Source of the DNA: Candidatus Magnetocorallium paracelense
GTDB lineage: Bacteria; Nitrospirota; Thermodesulfovibrionia; Thermodesulfovibrionales; Magnetobacteriaceae
Assembly: GCA_029001845.1 (NCBI GenBank)
Contig: JAREWP010000085.1
Location: 1 to 36,076, forward strand
Direction of reading: 5' to 3'
DNA: 36,076 nt
Below the pieces are notes generated by a model, which did no database searches, was not told the DNA's origin, and worked only from the letters and a program-made list of their open reading frames with translations. Position numbers and translations under genes: made by a program. Positions within the stretch are counted from its first letter, which is position 1, and each line of letters opens with the position of its first letter. Shown here one piece after another: positions 1 through 8,184 of the stretch.

Positions 1-214
1 TTGTTTTCAGATATGGAAATCGAAGTGTTAAAAGCTTATGCGGGAAAAAAAACTCAGTCCACCTGATTCATTAGGTTTGGCAGTGACAATAGTGGCGAAG
101 ATGGGTGGATACCTTGGCCGTGCAAATGACCCTCCTCCGGGTCATCAGATAATATGGCGGGGTTATGCCACATTACAACTCTTGTGCGAAGGATACGCGC
201 TCAGGGGTGGGTAG
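1..214 (+). pseudogene. IS4/Tn5-like transposase, C-terminal fragment with frameshift
   Basis: Only the 3' end of the gene lies in the window. The first frame reads ...MEIEVLKAYAGKK and meets a stop just after an eight-A run at 45-52. Shifting one base at that run restores a continuous frame to the TAG at 212-214, including LGLAVTIVAKMGGYLGR and IIWRGYATLQLL, which resembles the C-terminal domain of IS4-family (Tn5-like) transposases. The frameshift means a decayed copy, or slippage on the A-run. The element points toward cas10 and appears to have removed or displaced its 5' half. The exact IS end is not identified; GGGCAgggctTGCCC at 242-256 is a candidate terminal structure. Family call is moderately sure. 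Confidence 0.6.
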
Positions 215-294
215 GCTACCGAGGAGTGATTTATGGGTAAAGGGCAGGGCTTGCCCATTCCGCCTGTGGAGCCGCGCTTATCGGCGCTCTCCGG

Positions 295-1179
295 ATGGAT
301 GTGGATAATTTGGGAAAGATATTTTCAGAAGGGATAAAGGATGAAGATTTTGATTTGCCTGCGTTGTCTCATCTCTCCCATATGTTAAATCTTTTTTTTA
401 AAGTCTATTTATACAAGATTTGCGCCGGTGATTTAGGTGAAGATGAAAATGGTGTGAGTATTGAGGCCAAAGACCTGACCAGGAAGAATTATAAGAAGAG
501 CAAAGGGAGAAATGTTTCCATTATTTACGCCGGTGGCGATGACCTGTTTATAGTAGGCGCCTGGAACGAGGTTGTTGAACTCTCCTATGACATTCAAAGG
601 TGCTTCAAACGTTTTTCCGGGCTGGGAATTTCCTGTGGTCTCACACTGCATAAACCCAAATATCCCCTTTACCAGATGGCAAGAATGAGCGGAGAGGCCG
701 AGAGTTTTGCAAAAGAGGATATCAGTCACAACAACGAGTATAGAGAGAAAAACCGGATGGCGCTCTTCTATGATACAAATAAAAGAGCAAGAAGGGAATC
801 GATAGACGCAAGCTTAAGGAACCTCGGTGTTGAAGAACGTGAAGATCGCTATAGATTAACAGTATTATGGGAAGAGATGGAAGAGTTTGTCATTCCCTTA
901 GTAGAAACTTTCATAGAACTTGGGGATATAAAAAATAATCATATTCAATTTCACGCAATGCCTTCTGCTTTCATAGAGAAATTATTTATGGTTGCAGAAG
1001 AGTGGCAAATAAAGGGGCATCTTTATATAGCCGTCATGTCAAGAGTACTCGATCAGGCAAGGAGGGAACTGATGCCCCGGGATTTTGAAAGTATGAAAAA
1101 TCTCTTATATGCCTTTAGTATGGATAATATCAAGAAATTACATATTCCTCTAACCTGGATTTCATATTTAAGGAGGTAA
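295..1179 (+). CDS. cas10: Cas10/Csm1, C-terminal part only (5' truncated)
   Basis: This is the second palm domain and C-terminal helical domain of the large subunit of the type III-A effector. Intact Cas10 makes cyclic oligoadenylates from ATP when the complex binds target RNA. MDVDNLGKIF at the start is the conserved DxDN-LG metal-binding segment of the palm, and YAGGDDLFIVG (about residues 79-89) carries the GGDD catalytic motif. The HD nuclease domain, first palm and zinc-binding region are missing, so the protein is less than half the usual length. The frame is open back to about 241, and the Cas10-like reading (ALIGALRMDVDN) begins around 268, immediately after IS-derived sequence. No convincing ribosome site precedes 295, so the residual frame may not be expressed as a functional protein. 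Identity is certain; activity is doubtful. Confidence 0.9.
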   Translation: MDVDNLGKIFSEGIKDEDFDLPALSHLSHMLNLFFKVYLYKICAGDLGEDENGVSIEAKDLTRKNYKKSKGRNVSIIYAGGDDLFIVGAWNEVVELSYDIQRCFKRFSGLGISCGLTLHKPKYPLYQMARMSGEAESFAKEDISHNNEYREKNRMALFYDTNKRARRESIDASLRNLGVEEREDRYRLTVLWEEMEEFVIPLVETFIELGDIKNNHIQFHAMPSAFIEKLFMVAEEWQIKGHLYIAVMSRVLDQARRELMPRDFESMKNLLYAFSMDNIKKLHIPLTWISYLRR

Positions 1180-1185
1180 TCGATT

Positions 1186-1674
1186 TTGAGTAAAGACTAT
1201 AATCAAAGTACATATAACTGTTTCAATAATGAGATTCAATCCATAAAGGGAAACAAAATTGATTATATAAAGGCGGAATTAAAAAAAGCGGATACCTTTT
1301 CCGAGTTCTCAATGACGTCGGAAAAGACAAAAAAGGTAACGGCTTATTCATTTATTGTCGCCGGAGAGATGGTAAAGGAAGGGTTGACCATAACGCAGCT
1401 AAGAAGATTCTACAACTATATCAAAAAGATGCAATATGAGATGCAAGGGGGAGAACATCAGGAGGTCCAAAAAGTAAAAGCAAAACTGACCCTGCTGCTT
1501 CCGAAACTGGCCGGCGCTGCTACTAAAAAAAAGGAAGTAAAGCCCTTATATGAGATTATCTCCGCCTGTATTGAGAAAGGAAATTTACCTGAGAAGAAAG
1601 ATATCCTCTTTTTTATCGAATTTCTCGAGGCTGTGCTCGATTATTTTGAAGCCCTCTCTAAAGAGCTGAAATAG
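1186..1674 (+). CDS. csm2: Csm2, small subunit of type III-A effector
   Basis: Small alpha-helical subunit (162 aa) that forms the inner filament of the Csm complex and contacts the crRNA-target duplex. The central LTITQLRRFYNYIKKM and LLLPKLAGAA segments match the conserved Csm2 core, followed by the C-terminal helix IEFLEAVLDYFEAL. A TTG start at 1186 is chosen because a perfect AAGGAGGT sits 8 nt upstream (1170-1177). The gene begins 6 nt after the cas10 stop and is part of the csm operon. The N-terminal ~40 residues are polar and variable, as is usual for the family. Confidence 0.9.
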   Translation: MSKDYNQSTYNCFNNEIQSIKGNKIDYIKAELKKADTFSEFSMTSEKTKKVTAYSFIVAGEMVKEGLTITQLRRFYNYIKKMQYEMQGGEHQEVQKVKAKLTLLLPKLAGAATKKKEVKPLYEIISACIEKGNLPEKKDILFFIEFLEAVLDYFEALSKELK

Positions 1675-1724
1675 ATATGAAGAGAAATGACTGTAACCTC
1701 TATCAATAAAAAAGGAGTTGGAAA

Positions 1725-2585
1725 ATGGCGTATCAAATAAACCTTTTAGGCTATATTACGATCAAAGGAGTTATCAGATGCATAACCGGAATTCATGTTG
1801 GGGGAAGCTCCGATTCTATTGACAAGGGAGGAATCGACAGTCCGGTTATTAAAAATCCGGTTACCAATCAACCCTATATTCCCGGGAGCTCACTGCGTGG
1901 CAGAATGCGCTGTATATTGGAAAAGGCGACAGGAAAGCATTTGGACAAACTGGTTTCCGGTATCTATATCCATAAAGGAGAACAGCATAATGAGGGTGAA
2001 TCCTGCGAGATATGTAGAAGCTTCGGAACGACCCATAAAAAGGTCACCATTCCCTCACCGCTGATTGTTCGGGATAGTTTGCTGACAAAAAGAGCTCAAA
2101 ATGAATATATGGATGGAAGGCTCCCTGTTACAGAGGTCAAGACAGAGACTGCCATCGACAGAATCACCTCGGCGGCTCACCCCAGGGTGATTGAGCGTGT
2201 ACCTGCCGGTGCGGAGTTTTCATTCGAGTTCACTTACAGAGTTCAGTCAAACGGGAATGGAAGTTTTACCACACAATCCAATCAAGAGGTGCGCGACGAT
2301 ATAAACAATATCTTATGGGCATTGGAAATAATAGAAAAACACGACGGCCTTGGCGGACATTCGGCAAGGGGATATGGGCAGGTAAAGTTTGTGATAACAG
2401 GCATGGAGTCAAAAAAGGTCGATTTAACAACCAACGCCTTTAGTGGAGGGAGTCATGGCTTTCAGTATACATTGACACATAAAGAGGATGAAGCGACTGA
2501 CTACGATACCATAAAAAAGAATTTTGTCAGTAAGATAGAGTTTCCCGAACATTCTGCATTAAAAGAAGAGAGTCCCGCTGAATAA
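1725..2585 (+). CDS. csm3: Csm3, backbone RNase subunit of type III-A effector
   Basis: Cas7-family RAMP protein that forms the backbone along the crRNA and cuts target RNA at 6-nt intervals. The N-terminal block GIHVGG...GGIDSPVIK contains the catalytic aspartate, here D38, aligned to D33 of the Streptococcus thermophilus protein. It is followed by YIPGSSLRGRMR, the glycine-rich thumb signature, and by TEVKTETAIDRIT and the C-terminal SARGYGQV loop. A Cys-rich insert (CEICRSFGT) near residues 85-93 is a likely zinc-binding element. The protein is 286 aa, longer than the ~220 aa Streptococcus form because of insertions. It starts 50 nt after csm2 behind AAAGGAGTTGG. Confidence 0.95.
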   Translation: MAYQINLLGYITIKGVIRCITGIHVGGSSDSIDKGGIDSPVIKNPVTNQPYIPGSSLRGRMRCILEKATGKHLDKLVSGIYIHKGEQHNEGESCEICRSFGTTHKKVTIPSPLIVRDSLLTKRAQNEYMDGRLPVTEVKTETAIDRITSAAHPRVIERVPAGAEFSFEFTYRVQSNGNGSFTTQSNQEVRDDINNILWALEIIEKHDGLGGHSARGYGQVKFVITGMESKKVDLTTNAFSGGSHGFQYTLTHKEDEATDYDTIKKNFVSKIEFPEHSALKEESPAE

Positions 2586-2607
2586 AGATCGCCGGAAACA
2601 GAAAAAT

Positions 2608-3630
2608 ATGGAACGATATATAATGAAATTTCGCTTTCACAACTCCCTTCACCTTGGCAGCGATATGCCAGGAGTGGGAGAGGAGGCGTCAAAAACAATC
2701 CTCCATTCCGATACGATTTTCAGCTCCATATGCAATGTGTGGGCGCAAATCGACCGGTATTTACAAAAGCAGAATTGTATCTCATTTCAGGAGATGTTAC
2801 AGCTTTTTGTAAATGGCGTTCCCCCTTTTAAATTCTCCTCCGGATTCCCGTTTTTTAATAATGACTACTATCTCCCCAAACCGATGCGAGACCCATCCAT
2901 GCTTTATGATGACTATATCACCAAAAGCATTTATGGTAAAAAAGTAAAGAGGTTACAATTTTTGAAAGCGCAATATTTCAGAGAGTGGATGACAGAGAAT
3001 AAACAAGAGAGCGGCATGGCTCATGATCTTTCAGATGAAAACAAGAATCGACCCTCCTTCGGGATAGAGTTGCTGCTACCCAAAACTCCAGTCAACCGCC
3101 TCAACAATGAGTCAAACATCTACCACACCAGCCAATTCTATTTTTACGACTACTGCGGACTTTACGTGATTGTGGAACTGAATGAAAATATTATCTCCAA
3201 AAGTCAATTCTGCACTCTCCTCGACCATCTTGGCAAATACGGCTTTGGGGGAAACAGAAGTACAGGGCAGGGGAGTATACAGGGCGACATTATATTTGAA
3301 AAGGCGCCTAAAGAGATAACACAACTCTTTACAATGAAATCAGAGATGGGTTACTGCCTGCTGTCACTCTATTACCCTTTTAATAATTCAATAGTCCGCA
3401 ATGCGACAGAGTATTCCCTTACACTGAGAAAAGGATGGATCGGCTCTTACTCCGCCAACAAATCATTAAAGAAAAAGACAGCTTATATGTTTAGCGAGGG
3501 ATCCCTCTTTTCAGACATCGATAAAGGCAGACTTGTAGATACCAAACCGGATAAGTTTACGGAACATGATATTTGGCAATATGGGTATGCCATGACCATG
3601 CCCTCTAAAAAGGAGATAGAAATTGTCTGA
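2608..3630 (+). CDS. csm4: Csm4, crRNA 5'-handle-binding subunit
   Basis: Cas5-group RAMP that caps the crRNA 5' tag and docks Cas10. MKFRFHNSLHLGS is the typical first beta-strand and glycine signature, SDTIFSSICNVW follows as in Csm4, and KYGFGGNRSTGQGSI is the C-terminal G-rich loop. An internal ATG at 2623 (five codons later) gives the more family-like N-terminus MKFRF and may be the true start; neither start has a strong ribosome site. The gene overlaps csm5 by 8 nt, implying translational coupling. Length (340 aa) is normal. Confidence 0.92.
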   Translation: MERYIMKFRFHNSLHLGSDMPGVGEEASKTILHSDTIFSSICNVWAQIDRYLQKQNCISFQEMLQLFVNGVPPFKFSSGFPFFNNDYYLPKPMRDPSMLYDDYITKSIYGKKVKRLQFLKAQYFREWMTENKQESGMAHDLSDENKNRPSFGIELLLPKTPVNRLNNESNIYHTSQFYFYDYCGLYVIVELNENIISKSQFCTLLDHLGKYGFGGNRSTGQGSIQGDIIFEKAPKEITQLFTMKSEMGYCLLSLYYPFNNSIVRNATEYSLTLRKGWIGSYSANKSLKKKTAYMFSEGSLFSDIDKGRLVDTKPDKFTEHDIWQYGYAMTMPSKKEIEIV

Positions 3631-5275
3631 ACCGTCTCATAAATATCAAACTTATGAAATCGAAGTGAACACTATTTCTCCAATACATATTCAAGGGAAA
3701 AAGATCGAATATGGAGAGGGAATGGTCAAATTGAATCGAAGAGATGATAAAAAGGGAAGAGATTACGCCTATCTGATAGATAATGACATATTATGTGAAT
3801 GGCTCTATGAACTGGACGAAAAGAATTTAACATGTGTAAACGCTTACGCAAAGTTCTTTTCCGAAGAGCAGGTAAAGAAATTTAATGATCTAAATAGAAG
3901 AAAACCTTATTTAGAAGATTTTCTTAAAGCATATAAAATTGGTAATAAAACATTACTCTCATTATTGGAGGCCCTGAGTCAGGATGATAAATATTTTAAA
4001 ATTTTTAAAGGACGCGCATTTATAGGAAACAAGAACAATTTCATTCAAAACCGAAAAGGGGAATATTACATACCCGGGAGTTCTTTGAAGGGGGCATTAA
4101 GAACTGCTGTGTTATATTCAATTATAAAAAGTATAAAAGATAAAGACCCTGCATGGTATTGCAAAAATGTAATCCTGCCTGTTCTTGGTAACGTAAGAAA
4201 ATTTATAAACGCTAAAAAAGACAAGAATAAATTGAAAGAGCACTTTGCTAAAGAGATAGAAAAGAAAATATTCAAAAACTTTGCTCCTTATGATGAGGAT
4301 ATGAAAGATACGCAAGGTAACCCAAATGATGAGCAGAGAGATTTGATGAGGATATTTAAGATAAGTGATATAAAAATCAGGAGAGATAGTTTACCTAAAG
4401 AAGAAGAGATAAAGGTAATTACATTAAAAGGTAACAATGAACCTTATGAAAAGTATAGAGCCCGGGTAGAATGTTATGAATCAAGTGAAACCTTGAAAGC
4501 CAGGATGTCGATAGACATCTATCTAATGGAAAGATTTTATAGGAATTATGAGAAGAGTAATTCTCCTTTGCATTTTCCTTTTGATTTGAAAAACCCGATT
4601 TCTTCAATAGAGAAGATGTTGAAAGAGTTTGCAGAAGATCAGTGGTACGAAGAGAGAAAATACTACAATAAAGATATGTTTCATTTGATTGATAATGAAC
4701 TAAACAGAAGTTATGTTTCAAAACCATACAACTGTCTGGAGTACGGCACGGTTAGCAATCCCAGGGGAGACCTTTTCTTTACCAATAAAAGTAGAAGAAA
4801 CGGAACATATATAAGAGACGATAGCTTAAAACTTTTCAAAGACAAGCAGGAAACATTGCATAAAGATAAACAGATTGTCAGAAAAGCAGGACAGAAAGTT
4901 CTCTACCAGATCGATAAAGAAAAAGATGGTAAAAAAACATTTGCATCTCAGATTTTTTCCTTTCAATACAACAAGAATTCTCAATTTTCAAGAGCAGATG
5001 TTCCCTTTGTCAAAAATTTAAACCCAATTAAAGAGTTTTATGACGATAGTAACATCCCCAATATCCGTCTTGGATGGGGGACTCAGTTGTTAGGTATGAC
5101 GATAGATCTACTGCTTGATCCAATATTAAGAAAGTTGATCAGGGATGAAGTATTATTGCAGAGCATACGAAATCTTCCCGCACCAAAATCGAGAAGAATC
5201 GTACTGAAAGAAAAGAGTCCATATAAACCTCTCGGCTGGTGTAATGTCGTATTTAAGGATACAAATAATAGCTGA
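3623..5275 (+). CDS. csm5: Csm5, crRNA 3'-end subunit of type III-A effector
   Basis: RAMP protein that caps the 3' end of the crRNA and is needed for its maturation. The N-terminal EVNTISPIHIQGKK and the YIPGSSLKGALRTAVLYS segment (about residues 150-167) are Csm5 signatures, and IRLGWGTQLLGMTIDLL near the C-terminus is the second glycine-rich motif. At 550 aa it is longer than common Csm5 proteins (350-450 aa), because of a Lys/Glu-rich middle. A TTG start at 3623 lies 8 nt inside csm4 with AGGAG at 3611, and is the only start compatible with the fold. The coding sequence is very AT-rich. Confidence 0.9.
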   Translation: MSEPSHKYQTYEIEVNTISPIHIQGKKIEYGEGMVKLNRRDDKKGRDYAYLIDNDILCEWLYELDEKNLTCVNAYAKFFSEEQVKKFNDLNRRKPYLEDFLKAYKIGNKTLLSLLEALSQDDKYFKIFKGRAFIGNKNNFIQNRKGEYYIPGSSLKGALRTAVLYSIIKSIKDKDPAWYCKNVILPVLGNVRKFINAKKDKNKLKEHFAKEIEKKIFKNFAPYDEDMKDTQGNPNDEQRDLMRIFKISDIKIRRDSLPKEEEIKVITLKGNNEPYEKYRARVECYESSETLKARMSIDIYLMERFYRNYEKSNSPLHFPFDLKNPISSIEKMLKEFAEDQWYEERKYYNKDMFHLIDNELNRSYVSKPYNCLEYGTVSNPRGDLFFTNKSRRNGTYIRDDSLKLFKDKQETLHKDKQIVRKAGQKVLYQIDKEKDGKKTFASQIFSFQYNKNSQFSRADVPFVKNLNPIKEFYDDSNIPNIRLGWGTQLLGMTIDLLLDPILRKLIRDEVLLQSIRNLPAPKSRRIVLKEKSPYKPLGWCNVVFKDTNNS

Positions 5276-5306
5276 AAACAATTAAGCGGTTACAGGAGGT
5301 ATTTTA

Positions 5307-6335
5307 GTGAAACAGCAAATAATCAATAAAAGAAACGAAATATATCGATTATTCGGGGTTCCCGGCGAGGAGTTAAAAAAATTGATCGGAAACGAGGAGT
5401 CTGAAGATAAAGGTGCTTTCAGCTATCATATTAAAAAGTTGCAAAACGATAATAATCTCAAAAGAGAAGTGAAAGGGAATGAAAAGCGTTATTGGGAGTA
5501 CTATTTTACAGAAATATTTCCGATTTCATTAAGGATATTTCAGGCAATGGCCCGGTATCAGCTCTCTGACGGAGCATTAAATGCCATATTTAACAATAAA
5601 GAATGGTACCTCCCTCGGATCATACCCGATTTTGTAACTAAAAGATATGATGTGCTTATATCCCTTGTAGGGTTCTCACCGGAACCAATTATGCACACAA
5701 TCTGCACTCTACAGCCGGTAGAAAAGATATATTTAATCTGCACTTCCGATTCAATTAATTTTTACGGTGCAAATTATGAAAAGTTTATCTCAAGCTTTGT
5801 CAATCAAAAGAGCTTAAAGCTGGATGTTTCTGATGATCCTGTTGAGTTAAGCGGAATCGATATGGACAAAATGAGAGTTAATGTGGAAACAAAGGAGATA
5901 GACTCCGTTTTTTCCGATCGGATTATAGAGGAGATAGGGGAAATCATAGAAAACGAGAAGGGAAAGAGGATTGCCATCGATATAACAGGAGGCAAGAAGA
6001 TCATGCTTGCCGGGGCATTTACGATTGCCTCTATACAATCCATTGGCGCCTTTTATGTTGATTTTCAAGAGTATGACACTAAGACAGGAAAACCTGTATA
6101 CGGCACCGAATTTCTGAATAAAGTAAAAAATCCGTTAGCCGGTTACATATTGAAGAAGAATGGTCTTTTTGAGTATTTCAAGAGGGGCATAATTGTGCAG
6201 GATGATGAAGATTATGATAAATTTCTAAAAGTCAGGAGTGAATTGAATGATGTTGAACAACAAGCGATAGATGATCTAGTGTATGGTCAACCGAACCCTG
6301 ACATCGAGCCCAGGAAAGATGCACGATCAAAGTAA
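5307..6335 (+). CDS. CARF-domain protein with winged-helix-like N-terminus
   Basis: Likely sensor of cyclic oligoadenylate made by Cas10. Residues 1-70 (GAFSYHIKKLQ..NLKREVKGNEKRYW) look like a winged helix of the ArsR/MarR type. Residues ~114-260 are a Rossmann-like CARF domain: DVLISLVGFSPEP as first strand and ligand loop, IYLICTSDS, then IAIDITGGKKIMLAGAF, the conserved DxTGGxKxM loop. No HEPN RxxxxH motif and no recognisable nuclease domain is present, so it is not a Csm6/Csx1 RNase. It may be a transcription regulator of the Csa3 type or the sensor for the membrane protein encoded next. A GTG start is set by AGGAGGT at 5294-5300. It begins 31 nt after csm5 and overlaps the next gene. 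Confidence 0.75.
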   Translation: MKQQIINKRNEIYRLFGVPGEELKKLIGNEESEDKGAFSYHIKKLQNDNNLKREVKGNEKRYWEYYFTEIFPISLRIFQAMARYQLSDGALNAIFNNKEWYLPRIIPDFVTKRYDVLISLVGFSPEPIMHTICTLQPVEKIYLICTSDSINFYGANYEKFISSFVNQKSLKLDVSDDPVELSGIDMDKMRVNVETKEIDSVFSDRIIEEIGEIIENEKGKRIAIDITGGKKIMLAGAFTIASIQSIGAFYVDFQEYDTKTGKPVYGTEFLNKVKNPLAGYILKKNGLFEYFKRGIIVQDDEDYDKFLKVRSELNDVEQQAIDDLVYGQPNPDIEPRKDARSK

Positions 6336-7650
6336 TAAACCTTTAGCATACTCCTATATTTGGAATTACTATAATAGATTTAAAGATGAAATAGAGCATA
6401 AGGGCAACTATCGCTATAAGCCTCTTCATTGTTATATCAGTGGCAGTTACAGCAGAAGTTGGGAGGATTTTGAAAAAGAGGTCGGCGAACCTGAGCGATA
6501 TGAGTGGGATGACGCCCTCTATTTCTATCACAAATCGAGATTAAAAATTGCGTCAACAATAGGTTTTAAAAGAACGGTTGAGAATAAAATTGATCATATT
6601 TGTTTCGATAATGTAAGAAAAAGCATAATTTGGCTTCTTGATTTTTATGAAGATCCGAATAAAGGGAACTCCTTTTTTGAATTTAACGGTCTTGATAAAG
6701 ACTCGGAAATAGAAAAAACGCTCTATTCTATTTTATCAGGAAAGAAATCCACAGATAATATCAGGGAAATAGAAGCAAGAATAACACGTAAAGAGCGTCA
6801 AATTACGGATTCATTTTCAAAGCTTCTTCTAAGGCGATACCATTTAGACTGTGTTAAGGATATAGAAATAAGCTTTATTCATAACAAATTCACCGGTTGG
6901 TTATTCAAATGGATTCCAACGGAGAGGAACTTATTAATAAATTTTTTAATTCTATTGGTTATAATTATCTTTTTCGTATCTACCCTGTCAAACTTTCCTG
7001 TGGAATGGGGAGCTCCAATACCTGGAAAAACCATATTCCCCCTTGCCTTTTCAGATGATTTTAGAGATGTGGACAGTCAGGGGAATAGTCTCACATTTGA
7101 GATTCGGAAGGACTCACTAGAAATCTATTTGGAGTGGACTGTTTTTATAATTTTTTTCCTAATTCTCTTTTTTCTGATTAAACATCAAAACACGATAAGG
7201 CTATGGATACCTCGTTTGTTTGGCAGTATTATTGTAGGCTATTTGCCTTTAATCGTAGGAGATGAGTTGTGGAAATTCGCTATTCTTGCGGACAGGTATA
7301 CGATTACGGCAATAGTATTCTTGTCCTTGTTTATCAGTTTTTTATATATTCTCCATGAGATTTCCAATATTGTTGGCTATGGTAAGGATGTTTTCAGAAG
7401 GTCAGTGAACATATTTTCAAACGGTGTTTTGTATTCCTTTTCCATAGGTATTATCTTATTGGATATTTTAAACGCTCATTTTGTTAGTAACATGAACGAT
7501 CCTCAGATATTTAGAAGTTCTCATTTACACAGTGGTATATTAGGAGTAATCGATCCTAAAGTTTTGCTCGTATTCTTTCCACTGGCTCTTCTTATAGGAA
7601 TATTTGTACAGATTATATGGGATGACAAACCGATTACCGAGCCTTTATAG
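6319..7650 (+). CDS. Unrecognised type III-associated membrane protein, six predicted helices
   Basis: I do not recognise this family. A soluble N-terminal region of ~200 residues, rich in Tyr/Trp and charged residues, precedes six hydrophobic segments. Numbered from an upstream ATG at 6283 they lie at about 217-236, 281-299, 308-327, 339-358, 380-398 and 425-446. A ~45-residue polar loop with SDDFRDVDSQGN lies between the first two. No CARF, HEPN, PIN or SAVED motif is visible. It overlaps the end of the CARF gene by 17 nt (ATG at 6319) or 53 nt (ATG at 6283), so the two are probably coupled. By analogy with membrane effectors of type III systems (Cam1, CorA-like) it may be a pore or membrane effector working with the CARF protein; this is inference from position only. 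A terminator follows directly. Confidence 0.6.
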   Translation: MHDQSNKPLAYSYIWNYYNRFKDEIEHKGNYRYKPLHCYISGSYSRSWEDFEKEVGEPERYEWDDALYFYHKSRLKIASTIGFKRTVENKIDHICFDNVRKSIIWLLDFYEDPNKGNSFFEFNGLDKDSEIEKTLYSILSGKKSTDNIREIEARITRKERQITDSFSKLLLRRYHLDCVKDIEISFIHNKFTGWLFKWIPTERNLLINFLILLVIIIFFVSTLSNFPVEWGAPIPGKTIFPLAFSDDFRDVDSQGNSLTFEIRKDSLEIYLEWTVFIIFFLILFFLIKHQNTIRLWIPRLFGSIIVGYLPLIVGDELWKFAILADRYTITAIVFLSLFISFLYILHEISNIVGYGKDVFRRSVNIFSNGVLYSFSIGIILLDILNAHFVSNMNDPQIFRSSHLHSGILGVIDPKVLLVFFPLALLIGIFVQIIWDDKPITEPL

Positions 7651-7658
7651 TGTCGGCC

Positions 7659-7684
7659 AAAGGGAGAAAAAACTCCCTTTTTTT
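7659..7684 (+). terminator. Rho-independent terminator of the csm operon
   Basis: AAAGGGAG (7659-7666) and CTCCCTTT (7673-7680) form an 8-bp stem with a six-A loop, followed by TTTT. It lies 9 nt after the membrane-protein stop. A related hairpin occupies the same place at the start of leader 2. Confidence 0.85.
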
Positions 7685-7704
7685 AATGCCCGAAACAGGC
7701 AAAT

Positions 7705-8084
7705 CGATTTGCGTACTTTTTAAAAATGCCTTAAAAAGTTTGTAAGTTGTTGAGATTTAAAGGAAAATTCCCTTTTATGGCCTTTTTGAGCCTTCATGAG
7801 GGGGCAGTAAAAAGTACGCAAATGCCGTTTTCGGGAGGTCTGAAAAATCGATTTGCGTACTTTTTAGAATTGCCTAAAAAACAGGCAGAAAAAATCCTTT
7901 AAAATCAAGGGGTTAGAAGTGACGAAAATTGTCATTTCCCGAAAAGTACGCAAATGCCGGGTTTTGAGGAAAGGGGCGATCGATTTGCGTACTTTTTTTC
8001 CCTGAAAAATCAATGACTTAGCTTAAAAAAGGGCAAAGTTCGCAAGGTTTTGAATATTAAAATGGATCGATTTGCGTACTTTTT
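7705..8084. repeat. Six interspersed copies of CGATTTGCGTACTTTTT in leader 1
   Basis: Forward copies lie at 7705-7721, 7849-7865, 7981-7997 and 8068-8084. Reverse-complement copies, conserved over the 15 bases AAAAAGTACGCAAAT, lie at 7809-7823 and (with one change) 7941-7955. Each reverse copy is followed by a forward copy starting exactly 40 bp later, so the pairs can form 15-bp stems with ~25-nt loops. I recognise no known motif in it; candidates are regulator or integration-cofactor sites, or transcript hairpins. Confidence 0.9.
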
Positions 8085-8112
8085 GTTAGAATTTGAAGGA
8101 ATTCAGTAATAT
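8083..8112 (+). promoter_or_regulatory. Candidate promoter of CRISPR array 1
   Basis: TTGTTA (8083-8088) and TAATAT (8107-8112), spaced by 18 bp, would start transcription about 65 nt before the first repeat. Both hexamers are unchanged in leader 2. The -35 hexamer overlaps the end of the last leader element (8068-8084), so a protein bound there would touch RNA polymerase. Sequence match is moderate. Confidence 0.45.
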
Positions 8113-8184
8113 CAAGGTGTTGCCGATTGTTTTTTGAGAAGACAAAAGTAGTTGGATTGCTGGGGATGCCCATGAAATATGGTC

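Larger units (their letters stand above)
7655..8184 (+). promoter_or_regulatory. CRISPR leader 1, copy of a ~530-bp duplicated unit
   Basis: This non-coding stretch leads directly into the first repeat of array 1 and is almost the same as 14584-15112. All landmark elements keep a constant offset of 6929 bp. It holds the operon terminator, a TGCCCG/CAGGCA hairpin, a TTGCCT/AGGCA hairpin at 7872-7890, and six copies of the CGATTTGCGTACTTTTT element. The 3'-most ~90 bp (8095-8184), including GAATTCAGTAATATCAAGG, are nearly invariant between copies, as expected for the part that guides spacer integration. The least conserved part is ~7735-7805. Confidence 0.85.

Noticed and set aside
45-52. A-run in the transposase as a programmed frameshift site
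   Set aside because: Programmed frameshifting is not usual for IS4-family transposases; decay of the fragment is simpler, though slippage cannot be excluded.
433-729. Open frame on the minus strand inside cas10
   Set aside because: Antisense shadow of the Cas10 palm domain, with no family resemblance.
1795-2064. Overlapping plus-strand frame inside csm3
   Set aside because: Out-of-frame shadow; the csm3 frame carries all conserved RAMP motifs.
5307-6335. CARF protein as a Csm6/Csx1 RNase
   Set aside because: No HEPN RxxxxH motif and the C-terminus after the CARF domain is too short for a HEPN domain.
7705-8084. Leader elements as plasmid iterons marking a replication origin
   Set aside because: Spacing is irregular (87-144 bp between forward copies), both orientations occur, no Rep gene is present, and each set directly precedes a CRISPR array.
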